A DNA stretch of 64,000 bases from Amorphophallus konjac (GCA_022559845.1 CM040126.1:229964641-230028640), one strand, 5' to 3'; positions 43,404 to 56,186 are shown, counted from the first letter of the stretch. The notes: generated from the letters alone by a model not told the origin. Numbers and translations are program-made.

Positions 43404-46400
43404 GGGACCTTTTCTACCCCTCCTCTGAGGGGTCTTCTCCTGTACAGTCTACACCATCCTCTTCGTCTTCCTCTTCTTCTGTAAATATTGTCAGTCAATC
43501 TAGGAATGATAGGTCAAGGGTAGTACCTAGGAAGAAATCCAAGGGTAGGCAGATCCCTCATCGATTCCTTCTGGATTTAGCCGCCAGGTGTCAGGCCCTT
43601 CTTGCCATCCCCCAGTTGTTAGAAAATCTCATCCGACTACCAGAAATAGAATGTGAGGGCGACGGTGCATTTGATGAAGGGTATGGAGTGTACGAGATCA
43701 CGGATGAAGAATGCCCCACTGACGATGAGGGTGAAGAATATGAGGATGCGGCGGGCGCATACGCTAGGGGTATAAAGAGATTCGACGAGCCGTCAACCGC
43801 CGTAGAAGAATCCACCAAAGAAGTCAACTTGGGAACTGAGGAAGACCCTAGGATCATCCTCATAAGTGACAACCTACCACCCTCTGAAGAAGAGGCATTA
43901 ATTGAGGTTCTTAAGGAATATAAGGACACGTTTGCATGGAGCTACGAGGATATGCCGGGTCTGGATCCAACCCTGGTCGAACAGCGTTTAACCTTAAAAC
44001 CAAGGTCTGTCTCGGTAAAACAAAGGTTAAGGCGTTTCTACCCTCAAATGGCTTTGAAAATGAAAGAAGAGGTCGATAAGCTCCATGAAGCCAGGTTCAT
44101 TAGAGTCGTTCTTTATCCTCAATAGGTGGCGAACATTGTTCCGGTCATGAAGAAAGACGGGAAAGTCAGGATTTGCATCGACTTCGGGACCTTAACCGCG
44201 CATGTCCGAAGGATGATTTTCCCTTGCCTCACATTGATGTGTTGATCGATAACACAGCAGGATATGAGACGCTCTCATTCATGGATGGATTTTCAGGATA
44301 TAATCAAATTCGTTTGGCAGAAGAGGACCAAGAGTAGATGTCATTCACTACCCCTTAGGGAACATATTGTTACGTGGTCATGCCGTTTGGGTTAAAGAAT
44401 GCTGGAGCTACTTACCAAAGAGCTGTGATGGCCATATTTCATGACATGATGCACATATACCTGGAAGTGTATGTGGATGACTTGTTGGTGAAATGAAGGA
44501 CCAGGATGGAACATCTAGAAGTTTTGGCTAAGGTCTTGCAGAGGTCAAGGGAGTTCCAATTGAAAATGAACCCGAAGAAGTGTGTGTTTGGTGTGTCGTC
44601 GGGTAAATTGCTGAGTTTCATTGTGAGTAAAAGAGGGATCGAGATAGATCCCGACAAAGCCAAGGATATCAGGGATATGCCGCCTCCCAAGAATTCGAGG
44701 GAAGTCCGAGGTTTAATCGGGAGGTTGCAGTTTATTCGTCGGGTTGTGTCCCAACATTCACAAAGGTGTAGACCACTCTACGAGTTGACCAAGTCATGAG
44801 TAGAATTCCATTGGAATTCTAAATGTCAGAAAGCTTTTGAAGGGTTGAAGGACTATCTGGCTAGTCCACCCGTTCTCATTCCACCCAAACCAGAAAAACC
44901 TCTGATCCTTTACGTCTCAGTCTTGGATGACTCCGTGGGAGCCGTCCTCGCACAAGCTGATGAAGAAGGCAAGGAACGGGCAACCTATTACTTGTCCAAA
45001 CTTCTCAATCCCTGTGAGCAGAAGTACGCCGTCATGGAGAAAACCTGTGCTGCCCTCGTTTGGGTAGTGCAAAAATTGAAGCACTACTTCTTGGCTCATG
45101 AGATCCACTTGATTGCTCGAATGAATCCTATCAAATTCCTTTTGGAAAAATCCATCCTTACGGATAGGCTAGCACGCTGGAAAAGTTTTCTCTCTCAGTT
45201 CGACATCACCTACATCCAGCAAAAGGCGATTAAAGGCTATGCCATAGCCGAGCATCGCGCTCACCATCCTCTTCCCAAGTTCGATCCCGTCCAATCAGAG
45301 TTTCCAAATGAGGAACTAATGTCCGTCAACCAATCAGATGAGCCAATGTGGACGCTATATTTTGATGGAGCTCTGAATTCTCAAGGGAGAGGAATCGGCG
45401 TCGCCCTCCTATCGCCTGAAGGCCTCACATTCCCATTGGCATACCAGCTCAAATTTCCAATTACCAATAATATAGCCGAATATGAAGCTCTTCTAGCTGG
45501 CCTAGAACTCGCTCATTCTTTTCGTATCACTGAGTTGCGAGTCGTAGGTGATAGTCAACTCATCCTTCGCCAGGTGCTCACTAAATATCACACTCGCGAT
45601 CCCAAACTCAAGCCATACCAAGAACTCACTGCTGCCTTTGCCAAACTGTTCACCAAACTGATCTTTGTTCATGTCCCTCGTCATCAGAATATTCTCGCCG
45701 ATGCCCTCGCCTCGTTGGCATCATCCATAAGGTTCCCTCTAGGAAGATGGTTTGAGTCCATTTCCATCTACAAACTTCACGCCCCTGCAATCGATGATGC
45801 TTCCTACGTAAATATCAAAGATAGGATAGCAAGGAAGATCCTGCAGGAAGATATCCTTGAGAATAGGGAAATCATGTTGGCAGAGGCCGAAGAAGAACTG
45901 GCTGATGAAGAGAAACCATGGTTCTATGAAATCGTCAAATACTGCCAAGATCAGTCTTATCCTGAAGGGGCCACCACAGAGGACAAGAAAGCCATAAGAA
46001 GGGTGGCTCAGAATTACACATTGGTTGGAGGTCTACTCTATAGGAGGAGCCTTACTGGTATTCTGTTAAGATGTCTTGGTGACGATGAAGTTTGGAAATG
46101 TGTAGAGGAGACGCACTCGGTTGTGTGCGGTGGCCACGTGAATAGTCAGATGCTCGCCAAGAAGATCATTCGCCAAGGCTTTTATTGGCCCACTATGGAA
46201 GAGGATTGTGCTGTCTATGTCCGTAGGTGTGTCAAGTGTCAACTTCACGCCGATAAAATCCATTCACCATCTTCCTCACTTCATCCAATATCCTCTCCGT
46301 GGCCTTTCTCCATGTGGGCATTCGACATCATTGGTCCCCTAGGTGATCCCAATTCCCTCACCAAGTAGAAATCTTTCATCCTTACTGCGACAGAATACTT

Positions 46401-47178
46401 CACCAAATGGGCCGAAGCCGAAGCTTACGCGGAAATCAAGGCGTCAACAGTCTGCAAGTTCATCATGAAGAACATCCTCGCCAGATTCGGCGTCCCAAGC
46501 ACAATCGTCACCGACAATGGGCCACAGTTCATTTCTCAGGACCTATACGACCTCTACAAAAGGTACGCAATTGCATTGCATCATTCATCGCCTTATTACC
46601 CACAAGGTAACGGCCAAGCAGAGGCCACCAATAAAATATTGCTCAAAATCATCAAAAAAACCTGCGAGTCTAGTAAGTTTTCAGACTGGCCAGAAAAACT
46701 TATCGAAGCCCTATAGGCCTATCGCACTTCAATCCGTACCCCCACCGGGCAGACTCCATTTGCCCTTACTAATGGTATGGAAGCGGTAGTCCCGGATGAG
46801 ACTCTGATCCCTTCTCTCAAGGTACAATTGGACGAGAAATTTCCCCTCGACGATCGTCGTAATTCACTCCTCGCCCAGTTGGAACTCTTGGATGAGAAGC
46901 GGCTGGCCGCTGCCGAACACGCACGTGTGTATCAAAATAGACTCGCTCGCTTTTACCAAAAGAAAGTCGTTGAGAGAAAATTCAAAGTCGGTGAGATGGT
47001 CGTAAAATTTTTTTTTGTCAAACCTGGAGGGCCGCGTTCTAAGCTCCAACCCAATTAGGAAGGACCATATTTAATTCAAGCCATGTACCCTGGCAACGCC
47101 TACAAGCTAATCAACGCCGAAGGGACCGAGTTATCCCACCCTTGGAATGGGCTTTATCTTAAGAAATACTACCCTTAG
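43400..47178 (+). pseudogene. RT, dual RNase H and integrase of Tat1, broken
   Basis: RT opens with EVNLGTEEDPRIILISDNLP, KEYKDTFAWSYEDMPGLDP and VKQRLRRF. Stop TAG 44123-44125 stands for the Trp expected after PQ, then the frame shifts at about 44190. The catalytic YVDD is at 44470-44481. The connection domain is at 44690-44800. The first RNase H (about 44845-45250) is degenerate, as expected for this lineage. The second, plant-type RNase H at 45350-45735 has D (FDGA at 45361), E (NIAEYEALLAG), D (VVGDSQL) and a final D (ILADALASL). Integrase follows with HHCC (GGHVNSQM, CVKCQ), D (FDIIGPLGD), D (TDNGPQF) and E (GQAEATNK). Further stops are at about 44337, 44497, 44798, 46366, 46714 and 47056. 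Ends TAG at 47176-47178. Confidence 0.9.
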
Positions 47179-48946
47179 TACAAAACAAAAAAATGATGAA
47201 AAGATAGAAAATATCAAAAATAAAGAAATATTGAAAACCACTAAAAATATGGAAAATTCAAAATGCCAATGCCTGGTGGTCACCATGTAGTCAAGTCACT
47301 GCATCTAACCTTCATGCTAGGATAGGGCCCATTAAGGCTTGGTAAACATTGGGTCTTTGTTTGTCAGAACCGTGGAGATCCCTGTATGGCCACGTCGGCC
47401 TATGCTCGCTCGAAGGAAGCTAACATGTGCTCACTTATGTATTTTATTCAAAAAAGTTGGTAGCATCACCTACGGTGGGGCGCCACCCAGAAGATCTCCG
47501 GAAGCTGTAATCTTTATTCTTTTCTCTTCGACCAAATGAGACAGTCGGCACCCTTAAAACGCTGAGCATGAGAAACCGAAACTCAAACCCAAGGGCAAGA
47601 GTAGGATCCATTTCCTCGAGCACCGATCAGAGCACGAGAAGAGGGCAGTGTCCCCGCAGGCATACGAAAGGGAGCCCACAAACGTCAAACGACTATATCT
47701 CCCTCACAAAAGAAATACAAAATCAAAATCAAGAGCCTGGTCGTGACTGTGCCTGATGCGATAAATGGAACCCCTCAAAGCAAAAGTTTGAATCCACAAA
47801 AGGGGGGAGGGATGTGGAATGTAAATGCTCGATATTTGGTCCGAAGTTGTCCGAAAGGAAAGAGTTAAATGGACCCTTATTGGCTCGCCGGGTTAACGGT
47901 TTTGCCGATCCTCTCAGGAGGTTTACCCCCCACGCTCTTCCTTCTTCCTTTGAAGATGAAAGCTAGATGGAGTTTCTAAAGGGCGAAACTCGCCAAGGTC
48001 TGCGACCGTATTTTAATATACACATATGGTTGCCTACTTTGAAAAGCAAAAGCTATCACTGCGAAGGAGTCTCTGTGTTTCTGGCTGGTCAAGACCCATG
48101 TTTACCGCCTTGATGTCTTCTTGCTTAACCTTGGGCTTAGGCCAATGCAAGCGCGTCACCTATGGGTGCGACGGCGTCTGATTCCGGGTCAGCGTCGCGC
48201 GGTTGGTCGTTAGGGTTCCAGGGTGTTCCATCATATACCATCTAGAGTTGTGAGGAAACAGACCCGGGTCGAGCAAATCAGTTACCTCAAATATCTTTTG
48301 GGTGAATCTCTGTGGTCGGAAGCGATTGGGAGCCTAAGCATGGCATGACGGTATTGTCATCAGGGTAAGTTTTAGCCGGCGGGATCATCATTCGAGGGGT
48401 CTAGAGGCCCAAATCAACCTAGATGTGCACTTAGGATACCTAGGAGGTTAGTAAGAAACCCCTGTTCTCACGTAGGTTAGGTGCCATTTGGGTGCTTGCC
48501 AGGCGTTAGCAACAAAAAATTGAAATGAGAAAAATAACAAAAAAGGGAAAAAGAGAAAATGTACATATTTGCAAACAAAAAAAATCTTTTTTATGATAAA
48601 ACAAAAAAAATGCCAAATATAAAAAGAAAACAAATCGATTTTGCATGATTACATTTACGTGCAGCATCTCACTTTTAATACGGCTTGCATTCGTGTGCTT
48701 GCCTGTCGCATTTATCATCACTGCATCTTTCTCTCGCCTTCCTTAAATAAAGGCTTGGCCCCTTGACCAGTTATCAAGGACAGTCAAAGTGACCATTTGC
48801 TTATTGAGCAAGGGGCCAAGTCAGAACAGAGATTCTGATTTGTTTGTTTCAGTGATGTGTGCAGGGATTCGAGGCGACAAAAGTAAAGGCGAAAACCAAA
48901 CAGACCAAACTTTGTATTTTATTCCTTTCCAAAACAAAAAATTACA
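47179..48946 (+). other. Non-coding 3' region of Tat1, first part
   Basis: No supported gene. An A-rich stretch follows pol (47180-47260). A strong purine run (AAAAGGGGGGAGGG, 47798-47811) is followed by ATGTGGAATGT, resembling an internal copy of a PPT/LTR junction. Another A-rich stretch lies at 48510-48630, just downstream of the antisense gene's end. Confidence 0.6.
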
Positions 48947-51500
48947 TCAAGTTCCACCCTCTCTCTCTGCATCACTCGTCCCGCTACTCTCCGGGTAAAA
49001 CGCTCTCAAGGGTGCTACCCAACTACGAAAAGCGGTACTCCTACCGCTCTGTATTCCCCTTCCTATTCCCACACACCGGCGTTGATCCACGGAAACAGCA
49101 GAGAAGCTACCAACACGAAAGCCACACTCTCGTGCTCTTCGGTAGCGCTCCTCACAATCTCTCAGCCACTGTTCAGCAAGACCAAGGCTGGTTCGGAGTT
49201 CGAATAGTTGGGCCTCCATGGCCCTTCGTTCCTCCCTTTCAGTCAATCTGTTGGCTCTTTCTCTCTCTGCGTCTCTTTCTCTCTCTACACGTTCTCTCTC
49301 ACGGTCTTCCCTCTCCAACTGGAGAGTGATCCTCAGTTCCACGGCATCCCTAGAGGAGTCGTCATCAGGATGACGCCGCAGTTCCCTCTCCAGTTCTGCT
49401 ATCCTAGCCTCCCTCTGCGCAGCTTGGGCAAGCGCTTCTTCCGTCTCCTTTTCCTGCCGAGTGTACCATCTCAGATATGCGATAAGGCGTAAACAAAGAG
49501 AACTCAACACTGAAACTTTTACCTGTATACAGAGCATCCCTTCTGCCTCCGCAGCACGCTGCATGGCGTGAGCAAGTTGCTCATGAAGCAAGTCAAGTTC
49601 TGAGGTGGGAATCCACAAGCTGGAAGAGGCACCACCTACTCCCATCGCTGGGGAAGCCGCGCCAATCTAGGCATGCTACGACCGCGTGAATTAGCAGCCA
49701 ACATCTGGAATCTGTGATTTTAATTAAGAACGCACTGTACACCTACCAAGGCGCTCGTAGCTCCGCGGGCATCGCCCAACCGTTGCTCCATCTCTGCCAA
49801 GCGAGTTCGTAAAGTCGCTATCATCGTATCACGGATATCCTGCAGCCATACGAGTCAGCATTTCCACCGGAAAACCAAAAAAGGGAGAAAGAAGAAAAGA
49901 GAAAAAGGGGAGACCTACCTCCGCAAGTCCTTGGGGTTGGAACCGCTCTGCGTACCTTGTCTTGTATAGACGCAGGTAATCCTCGCTATCCCGTGCCTGC
50001 GATTACACGATTATGCCACCCCGTTGCCAGTCTTCGTACGATTCGGGGAATCGCACACACCAGTCAATGCAGGTCGCCGGTCCCCGCGTCTTTCTCTTGA
50101 CACGAGGTGGGGCAGTCGTATCCACCCATTCCTGAGCCAGTCCTAAAGTCCTCATAACTAATCGTAGCCGAAGCGGCTCAGTTTCATTCAGGCAGTGCAT
50201 CCACAATTCCCGTCCGAATCGGGCACGACTTGCTAGAACCCATGGCTGGTCGGCATCGACCATGTCTGAGTAGGGTCTCCAGTTTACCATCGCTGCAAGG
50301 AACTCCTGTAGCTCCCGCCTTAGCACCATCAGTTGGTAGGTTAGGGGTGCCACACTCATGATGGGTTCCCACCGCCTGGCTAGCGGCACCATCGCGGGTC
50401 GCCAATGCCGAGCTCTCCCCATGGGGAGGTAATAATAGCTCCACAGCTGCTCGGCGCAGGTCATCAGTACCTTGCAAAAACAAGAAAAAAATATAAAACA
50501 AGCAAAACCAAAAATACCTGGATGAATGGTGTGAAACCACTCACAGCCATCTCACGATCCGCTTCTTGGAACACGCCTGCAAACAAGTGTGCCAGCATGG
50601 CAGCTCCCCAGGCATAGTACCCTACTCTTTCAAGGTCTGATAACAGCTCCAGGAAGCGACAGTGGATACCGTCTCCTTTCGAGCTTAGTATCAACCTCCC
50701 CAGCAGGAAGAGGAGAAATCTTATCAAATCTATGTTGCATCTTTCCCAATTGCCAAAATCTGTGCAGTACACAGCACGACATCCTCTTTCCATCCTTTCC
50801 ATGAATTCTTCTGAGGATTCATCATCCCGTCGACGAGTGTCAGTGAGCCCTAATGCACCCATGAGGGACGTCCTGGCTACCGACCTGTTCTTCCGACCAT
50901 CTAGGTCCAAACCCAGTAGCTTCTGGGCACATTCTCGGTAGTCCGCATAAGTGACTCCGGTCACTGCCTCGCCATCCACCTTAAGGCTCGTGATTCAGAC
51001 CACATCTTCCAGATTGGGCACCATGTGCCCCCAAGGCATCAAGAATGCCCGGCTCACTGGGTCCCATCTCTCACACAAGGCTTGGATCAGGACCAGGTCG
51101 AGCTCGAGCGGCTCGATCCGAAGAAAGGTGGCAAACCCCATCACGTCTAGCCTCGCCTTCTGAAAATCTGGGAGACCTCGGTATGCTGCCACTACCAACT
51201 CCCATGAAATGTGTGATTTCATCACACTCTGTGCATAAGAATTGGAGAAGGGTGTTGTCAAGAGAAAGGAAGAAATAATGAGAAAAGGGCAGGAAAGCTC
51301 AGCTTACGAGTTGTGATTGGGCCCTTTCGCTGAAGTGCCCTTCGAGGTCCGAAAGCCTCCTAGAACTGCTACCACTGGACCTGCTCCTCTTCGAGGAGTG
51401 GGAAGATTCGCCCTCCATCCAACTCTCGGAATTTTGAACTCCTCTCCCGTGAGAACTTGTGCTCCTCGAGTTGGCTCTCGATATACCTAGGAGGATAAAA
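48947..51500 (-). pseudogene. Antisense MAIN-like PMD gene with coiled-coil C-terminus, introns kept (Tat1)
   Basis: Read right to left: an exon ending SERAQSQL at 51308; intron 51229-51307; exon 51228-50518 with PMD motifs (GLPDFQKARLDVMGF, RWDPVSRAFLMPWG, NLEDVV, VDGEAVTGVTYADYREC, GAAMLAHLFAGVFQEADRE); intron 50471-50517 (47 nt, unusually short); exon 50470-49919 (LWSYYYLPMGR, VNWRPYSDMV, RTLGLAQEWVD); intron 49840-49918; a short exon; intron 49667-49746; last exon with a strong Arg/Glu coiled coil (LEREDRERERVERERD). The intron ends are GT-AG and keep phase 0. Breaks: TGA 50995-50997 and a TAA at about 50003. The frames of PMD and coiled coil join, so one protein is likely. Introns can persist only because the gene is antisense to the element's RNA. 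Function in the element is unknown. Confidence 0.75.
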
Positions 51501-51929
51501 GGGACAAGAATTTATAGAAATGGAAGGAGTGCGGGCCAAGATTACCTCCATCACCTTTAATGATAGCCCTCGCGATAAGGCACCTACTGTGCGGTCCCGT
51601 GTGTCACTTCACTGCTCGCACAGGGTGATTGGTTGGACGAAGAATATGATGACTAGCCCCCTATGTTGTCTAGGGATACCTATCATGATTTGGAGGACGT
51701 CCGCAAAATTTGACACAACATCCGGGAGAAGGGACTAGGGCCGTCATTATTGACTTCGACGGCAGATTCCCGTGGAAAATGGTCACAACAAGACGCGATT
51801 CTCCGCTTGGGGTGGAGTCTCGGCAGACCCATCACATGGGAATAGTGCAAAGGGGAAGAAGTATAGGGAAGAAGGAATACACAAGAGAATAAACAAGCAG
51901 CAGAAAATCAAATCACTCCATTCATAATT

Positions 51930-53292
51930 CTACATAAGCTGTCATAAACATCACAATCATAGAGAGGAGGCGGGTCCACTAGCTCGCCAACTCCTGCCAT
52001 TATCTTCATGCTCGTCACTCTAGGCGTCCCTCTCCTCTCCCTTGAGGTGAGGGTCCCTCAGAAGCCTCCTGGATCCCCGTGCAGTAGCACCCGCCTCGCC
52101 TCGTGGCGCCGGCTTCACAGCAATGACTCGCTGCTCCTCCCCTGGCGTGGCGAAAAAGCCACTAGCGGCAAAGCGACCAGACTGGCGCAGTCGCTCCCCA
52201 AACTCTCACGCTCTCTCGTAGCGCGTCTTCATCGCTCCTAGCCTCTACACCATGACCTGAAGGCCTAGCTGGAGCTCCCTCACTTGGGCCTCCAAAGCCT
52301 TCCTCTCGGCCTGATCTCGCTGTCGCTCGGACCTTCTCTCAGCTTTCTCTCTCTCCGCCTCTCTCCTCATCATATGCAGAAGAACCCTTAACTCCAGGAT
52401 GTCTAGAAAAGGTCTCTCTCACCGCGATGTCGTAGCTCTGCTACAGTCGCCACCCAGGCATCACGCTCCTCTTCCGCCCAGGCAACCCGAGCCACCGCAC
52501 CAGCAAGTTGCTCCCGGAGGGAGGCAATCTCGAGAAAAGGGGCCGAGGAACTGGAAGATGCCCCACCGATCACTCCCACCATCCCTGTCTGCTGGGCACG
52601 CTGGAACGAACAAACAACAGCTGTCAGCTAAGCTCCACATTTAAAAATGGAAAATGCCGCATTTAGCTTACCAGGAGTGACAGTTCCTGTTGAGTGGCGG
52701 CCAGCTGCCGCCCGACCTCGGCTAATTGGGCACTCGAGCCGTTGACGTCGCGCGTATCCCCGGCTCGGGGAAGACCCACGTAACTCTCTCTCTGCTACCG
52801 TAGGAAGTAGGCACTATCCTGCACCAGTACGCTCCCTTGTTGTCCAGGGAGACGTATGCGCCAGTCTTCAAGCTTCGCCTTTCCGCGACTCTCCTTCCTG
52901 ACGCGGCTCGGCTCGTCTACACTCGCCCACTCATTGGCCAGGCCCAGGGTCCTCGCCATGTCCTGCACCAAGAAAGAAGGGCCTCGCATCATAACAAAGA
53001 ACGCGTCCCCTGTCTAGGACGCATCCATCATTTGAGTGCAACACTCGCTGAACCCTTTCCCCCCTCGCACGGCTCGCTTCAAAACTCAAAATGGATCAAA
53101 GGAGAAGATCCGAGGACCTACCAGACCGTGTTCACCTCCTTCCGCACCATCAGGCCCCTCGGGTCCCTCGGGGGCCCGAAGCGGCCCTTCCTCCTCCATG
53201 GACGCCGTTTCGTGCTCTTGCGTGTCCCTCCTCGGGCGAGGAGTCCCTCGTCCCTCTCCACCTTCACCATGGTCCGGCCCACCGAACTCCAT
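51930..53292 (-). pseudogene. Second, shorter antisense PMD/coiled-coil copy (Tat1)
   Basis: On the minus strand 53292-53086 opens MEFGGPDHGEGGEGRG and is Gly/Glu/Pro-rich. After stops, a segment at about 52940-52810 (ARTLGLANEWASVDEPSRVR, then DWRIRLPG) matches the end of the PMD in the neighbouring gene (RTLGLAQEWVDTTAPPRVK, then DWCVRFP). A coiled coil follows at 52640-52000 (GGASSSSSAPFLEIASLREQ matches GGASSSLWIPTSELDLLHEQ). Most of the PMD is missing. The copy is thus a diverged partial duplication, placed upstream of the other on the same strand. Several stops make it non-functional as seen. Confidence 0.65.
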
Positions 53293-53399
53293 CGATCGAG
53301 GGGAAGAAGACGAAGACGGGCGAGTGAGTTTCGGCGGAAGGCGGGCTCGTTTGCGGGTAAGGCACGGGAGAAGAAAGGCCGCCCGGCGCTTTAAATTTG

Positions 53400-54600
53400 A
53401 ATTCGAGGGTTAAGACGCGTCCTCGCGCCTGGACGCACCCAAAAGAAAGCAACAGAATCCCTCCGTGCAAAGTAGTTCCCTTCTGTCCAGGGCAAAAGTC
53501 TCGTAAGGCATGCCTCGAAACAACTTGGTGCAAGAGAAGAAGTGTAGGAAAGGAGAGGCGCTACAGTGGTCAGTCGTCAGAGTTTTGTCTAGACCCCCTT
53601 GTACTGTGGTGTGATTCTGTTATAAATCTGCTACTTTCTGATGTTACTAACCTATGCTGGTCTGTGCAGGTTTTACTAATGGACGTCTTTGTCCTATCTC
53701 TTGTCCCACCTTTCGATGGTTGGTCCCACCATGTCATGCATCATAGTATATGATACCTACGCTACTAGAACATGTCAAGGACCTTGCGGCCCGAACGAAT
53801 CTGGGATTTGAGTTCCCCTTCAACAAAAATAGTGATGATCCCGGAAGAATTTGAGTTGTACGGATAGGCCGTTAACTTGTGGTAGCATGGGGACGACGGT
53901 TCCATTCAGTGAGTTGGTGCGCGTATAAACGGGCCCCAGCCCAGTATCAGCTCACCGGATCGGTATCCTGACCCATTCTTAACGAGTTGACAATATTATC
54001 CTTGGCTAGTTTTTATTTTAGTTTGTTTTAAATTTTTCTTTAAACCCAGCATGCATTCATATAGGACTTTGAATTTATTGCGGAAGATCATTCGAGTGAT
54101 TCTATTATGAAAGCCGTTGTGCTCCAATTCTTACAAATATGAGATATTCCATTCCGAATGAAATACTGAGTTTCCTTGAAGCGGCCCTAGGCTGCTCTTC
54201 CAAAGGAGACCCTTGTTTGGACAGACCCTCAGATATTCCTTTGCTTTGTTTGACCCACCTTGGCCGCATCACTTCCACATTGGCTGGTAACAGCTCCCCA
54301 AAGGTGAAACCTGCAGGTTTATGACCCAGGTACTTCCACACCGAGAAGTTGGTCTCCTTTATTTTCGTGCTTGAGTGCACATCTCACCCTCCCTTATTTT
54401 AACCCTGTCTAAGCAATCGTCAAAATTTGAAAGTCCTTCTTCAAGGTCGCCTCACTGAAACTCCAGGAAAAATTCCAAACAGTAATTTCAAAAACGTGTC
54501 TCATCACACCTTGGCATCAACTTATCAGTCCATTCCCACTCCATTTCACTCCACTTCGATACCATTCCATTACGTGTCACTCCCTTGCAAAGCAGACGCC
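53400..54600. other. Non-coding 3' end of Tat1 interior
   Basis: I see no gene between the antisense ORFs and the 3' LTR. It may hold the promoter of the antisense genes; no TATA box stands out. Confidence 0.5.
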
Positions 54601-54613
54601 AAGGCGGGGCAAC
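54601..54613 (+). promoter_or_regulatory. Polypurine tract of Tat1
   Basis: AAGGCGGGGCAAC directly before TGTAGACA. G-rich tracts ending GGGGCAAC occur in this lineage. Confidence 0.75.
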
Positions 54614-56186
54614 TGTAGACATGCCGTACTTGATGTTACCGTGAGTAAATCTCATATTACACTATGATACCCCAAGGCGGCCTTCACATTTTTAATTACT
54701 CTGGTGATTATCTATTTTTATGATTTGTTTTACATTTTTTTGAATTTTTCCGTGAAAAATCATGGAAGTGTCCAGGCGCCTCGACACCTCCATCAATGAC
54801 CAAAAAATAATAATAAAATCAAAATCATGGAAGTGTCCAGGTGCCTGGACGCCTCCATCAATGACCAAAAAATAAAAAAAATCAAAATCATGGAGGCGTC
54901 CACTTGCCTGGACGCCTCCATCAATGAAAAAATAATAAAAATAATATCAATAATCATAAAAAACAAAACAAAAATTAAATAAAAACAATATATTTATTGA
55001 GGCATCCAGGACCCTGGACGCCTCCATCAACTTGCCCACCGGGCCCGTCCACCGTCCGACGGTTTGTCGTGTGTGAAAAAAGCCAATTGTGGAAGCGTCC
55101 AGACAACTGGGCGCGCCCATTTTCGAATCACGAGGCGTCGCCCACAAAACCACGCGTTGTGCCAAACTGCGTGCGGCTTTCGGTGGAGTTCGGTGGACCT
55201 TATTGAGGCGTCCGGGACCATGGATGCCTCCACGAAAATATTCAAAAAAAAATGAATAAAAATAGAGTAAAATATTATTTTTGCCCTGATAGAGGTGTCC
55301 AGGGTCTTGGACGCCTCCATCCTCCGGAGCTCTATAAATAGAGCCCCCCCCCCCTCAGTTCTGAGAGAGCTTCTAAGAGGTCCGATAGACAGCCGGAGCC
55401 CAGAGGCTGTCGGAGTCATTTCTAACCCGTGGGGTCTTTTGTAGGTGGAGGTTCTGCCGGCTTCTCGGGTGCCCACGCTCGCGAGAGGAAGGTCGCCTTC
55501 ATCCACCGCGCTTCCACGTCGTCCCTACGCTGTCGGAGCTCCGCCGGATTTCACCATCGACACATCCAATAAGCCAATCCTTTCCTTTTCTTCGTAGTTC
55601 TTTTGCATTCATCATCTCGCATCCTCTATCCCCCTTCATAAGGGCGCCTCTTCTTATATACTTCTTGCATCCATCATCGCATTTTCCTCCTACTCGAGTC
55701 CGAGAGGGGTTTAAAACCACACCCACCAGGTGTATGTCCTGCCGCGATTTCGTTATTTTCATCACAAGGGATTGATACTACACTGCCATTTTCTAATTCT
55801 GTTTATCTATTGTCTGTTATTTTGCAAGGGTAACTGAAGAAAGCCCTCTCCGTCGGCCGGCCGAAGGGGGAAGAAGAAGCAACCCGCCATCTCCCGCTCT
55901 TGAGGTAGGCGCGATCGCTTTCTTTATTTTGGGGTCTTTTAGCCCCTGGCGATCACATCTTGTTCTCGAGGCCGCGGCGAGTCACTTCCCCAATGGCCAT
56001 TTAAATTCCCGTTCTTATATTCTCTTTATATTCTGTTATATTCTTATCTGCTCATATTCTCGAGGCCGCGGCGAGTCACTTCCCCAATGGCCGTTTGAAT
56101 TCCCGTTCTTATATTCTCTTTATTCTCTGTTATATTCTTATCTGCTCATATTCTCAAGGCCGCGGCGAGTCACTTCCCCAATGGCC
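54614..56186 (+). mobile_element. 3' LTR of Tat1, 3'-truncated
   Basis: Matches 36965-38630 closely (same hairpin array at 54762-55320, TATA at 55333-55340, 94-bp repeats) and stops in the third 94-bp unit at about 56186, where unrelated sequence begins. The last repeat unit(s) and about 230 bp to the expected CACA end are missing. Confidence 0.88.

Larger units (their letters stand above)
36965..56186 (+). mobile_element. Tat/Ogre-type Ty3/gypsy element Tat1, 19 kb
   Basis: 5' LTR 36965-38872 (TGTAGACA...GCTCACA), an Arg-type PBS, gag, protease remnant, RT, two RNase H domains, integrase, a 7.4 kb 3' region carrying antisense genes, a purine tract and a 3' LTR from 54614. The dual RNase H, YHR-type Gag zinc motif, G-patch and large 3' region are Tat/Ogre traits. 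The 3' LTR stops matching the 5' LTR at about 56186, so it lacks about its last 340 bp; no target duplication can be checked. It inserted into the antisense PMD gene of Tat2. Confidence 0.88.

Noticed and set aside
49712..49746. A 35-nt intron ending CACAG in the antisense PMD gene
   Set aside because: Too short for a plant intron; the acceptor at 49667 gives an 80-nt intron with matching phase.
52837..53413. Plus-strand frames of 125-185 codons in the Tat1 3' region
   Set aside because: They are opposite the antisense PMD copy and have no recognisable content; the minus strand matches its paralogue.
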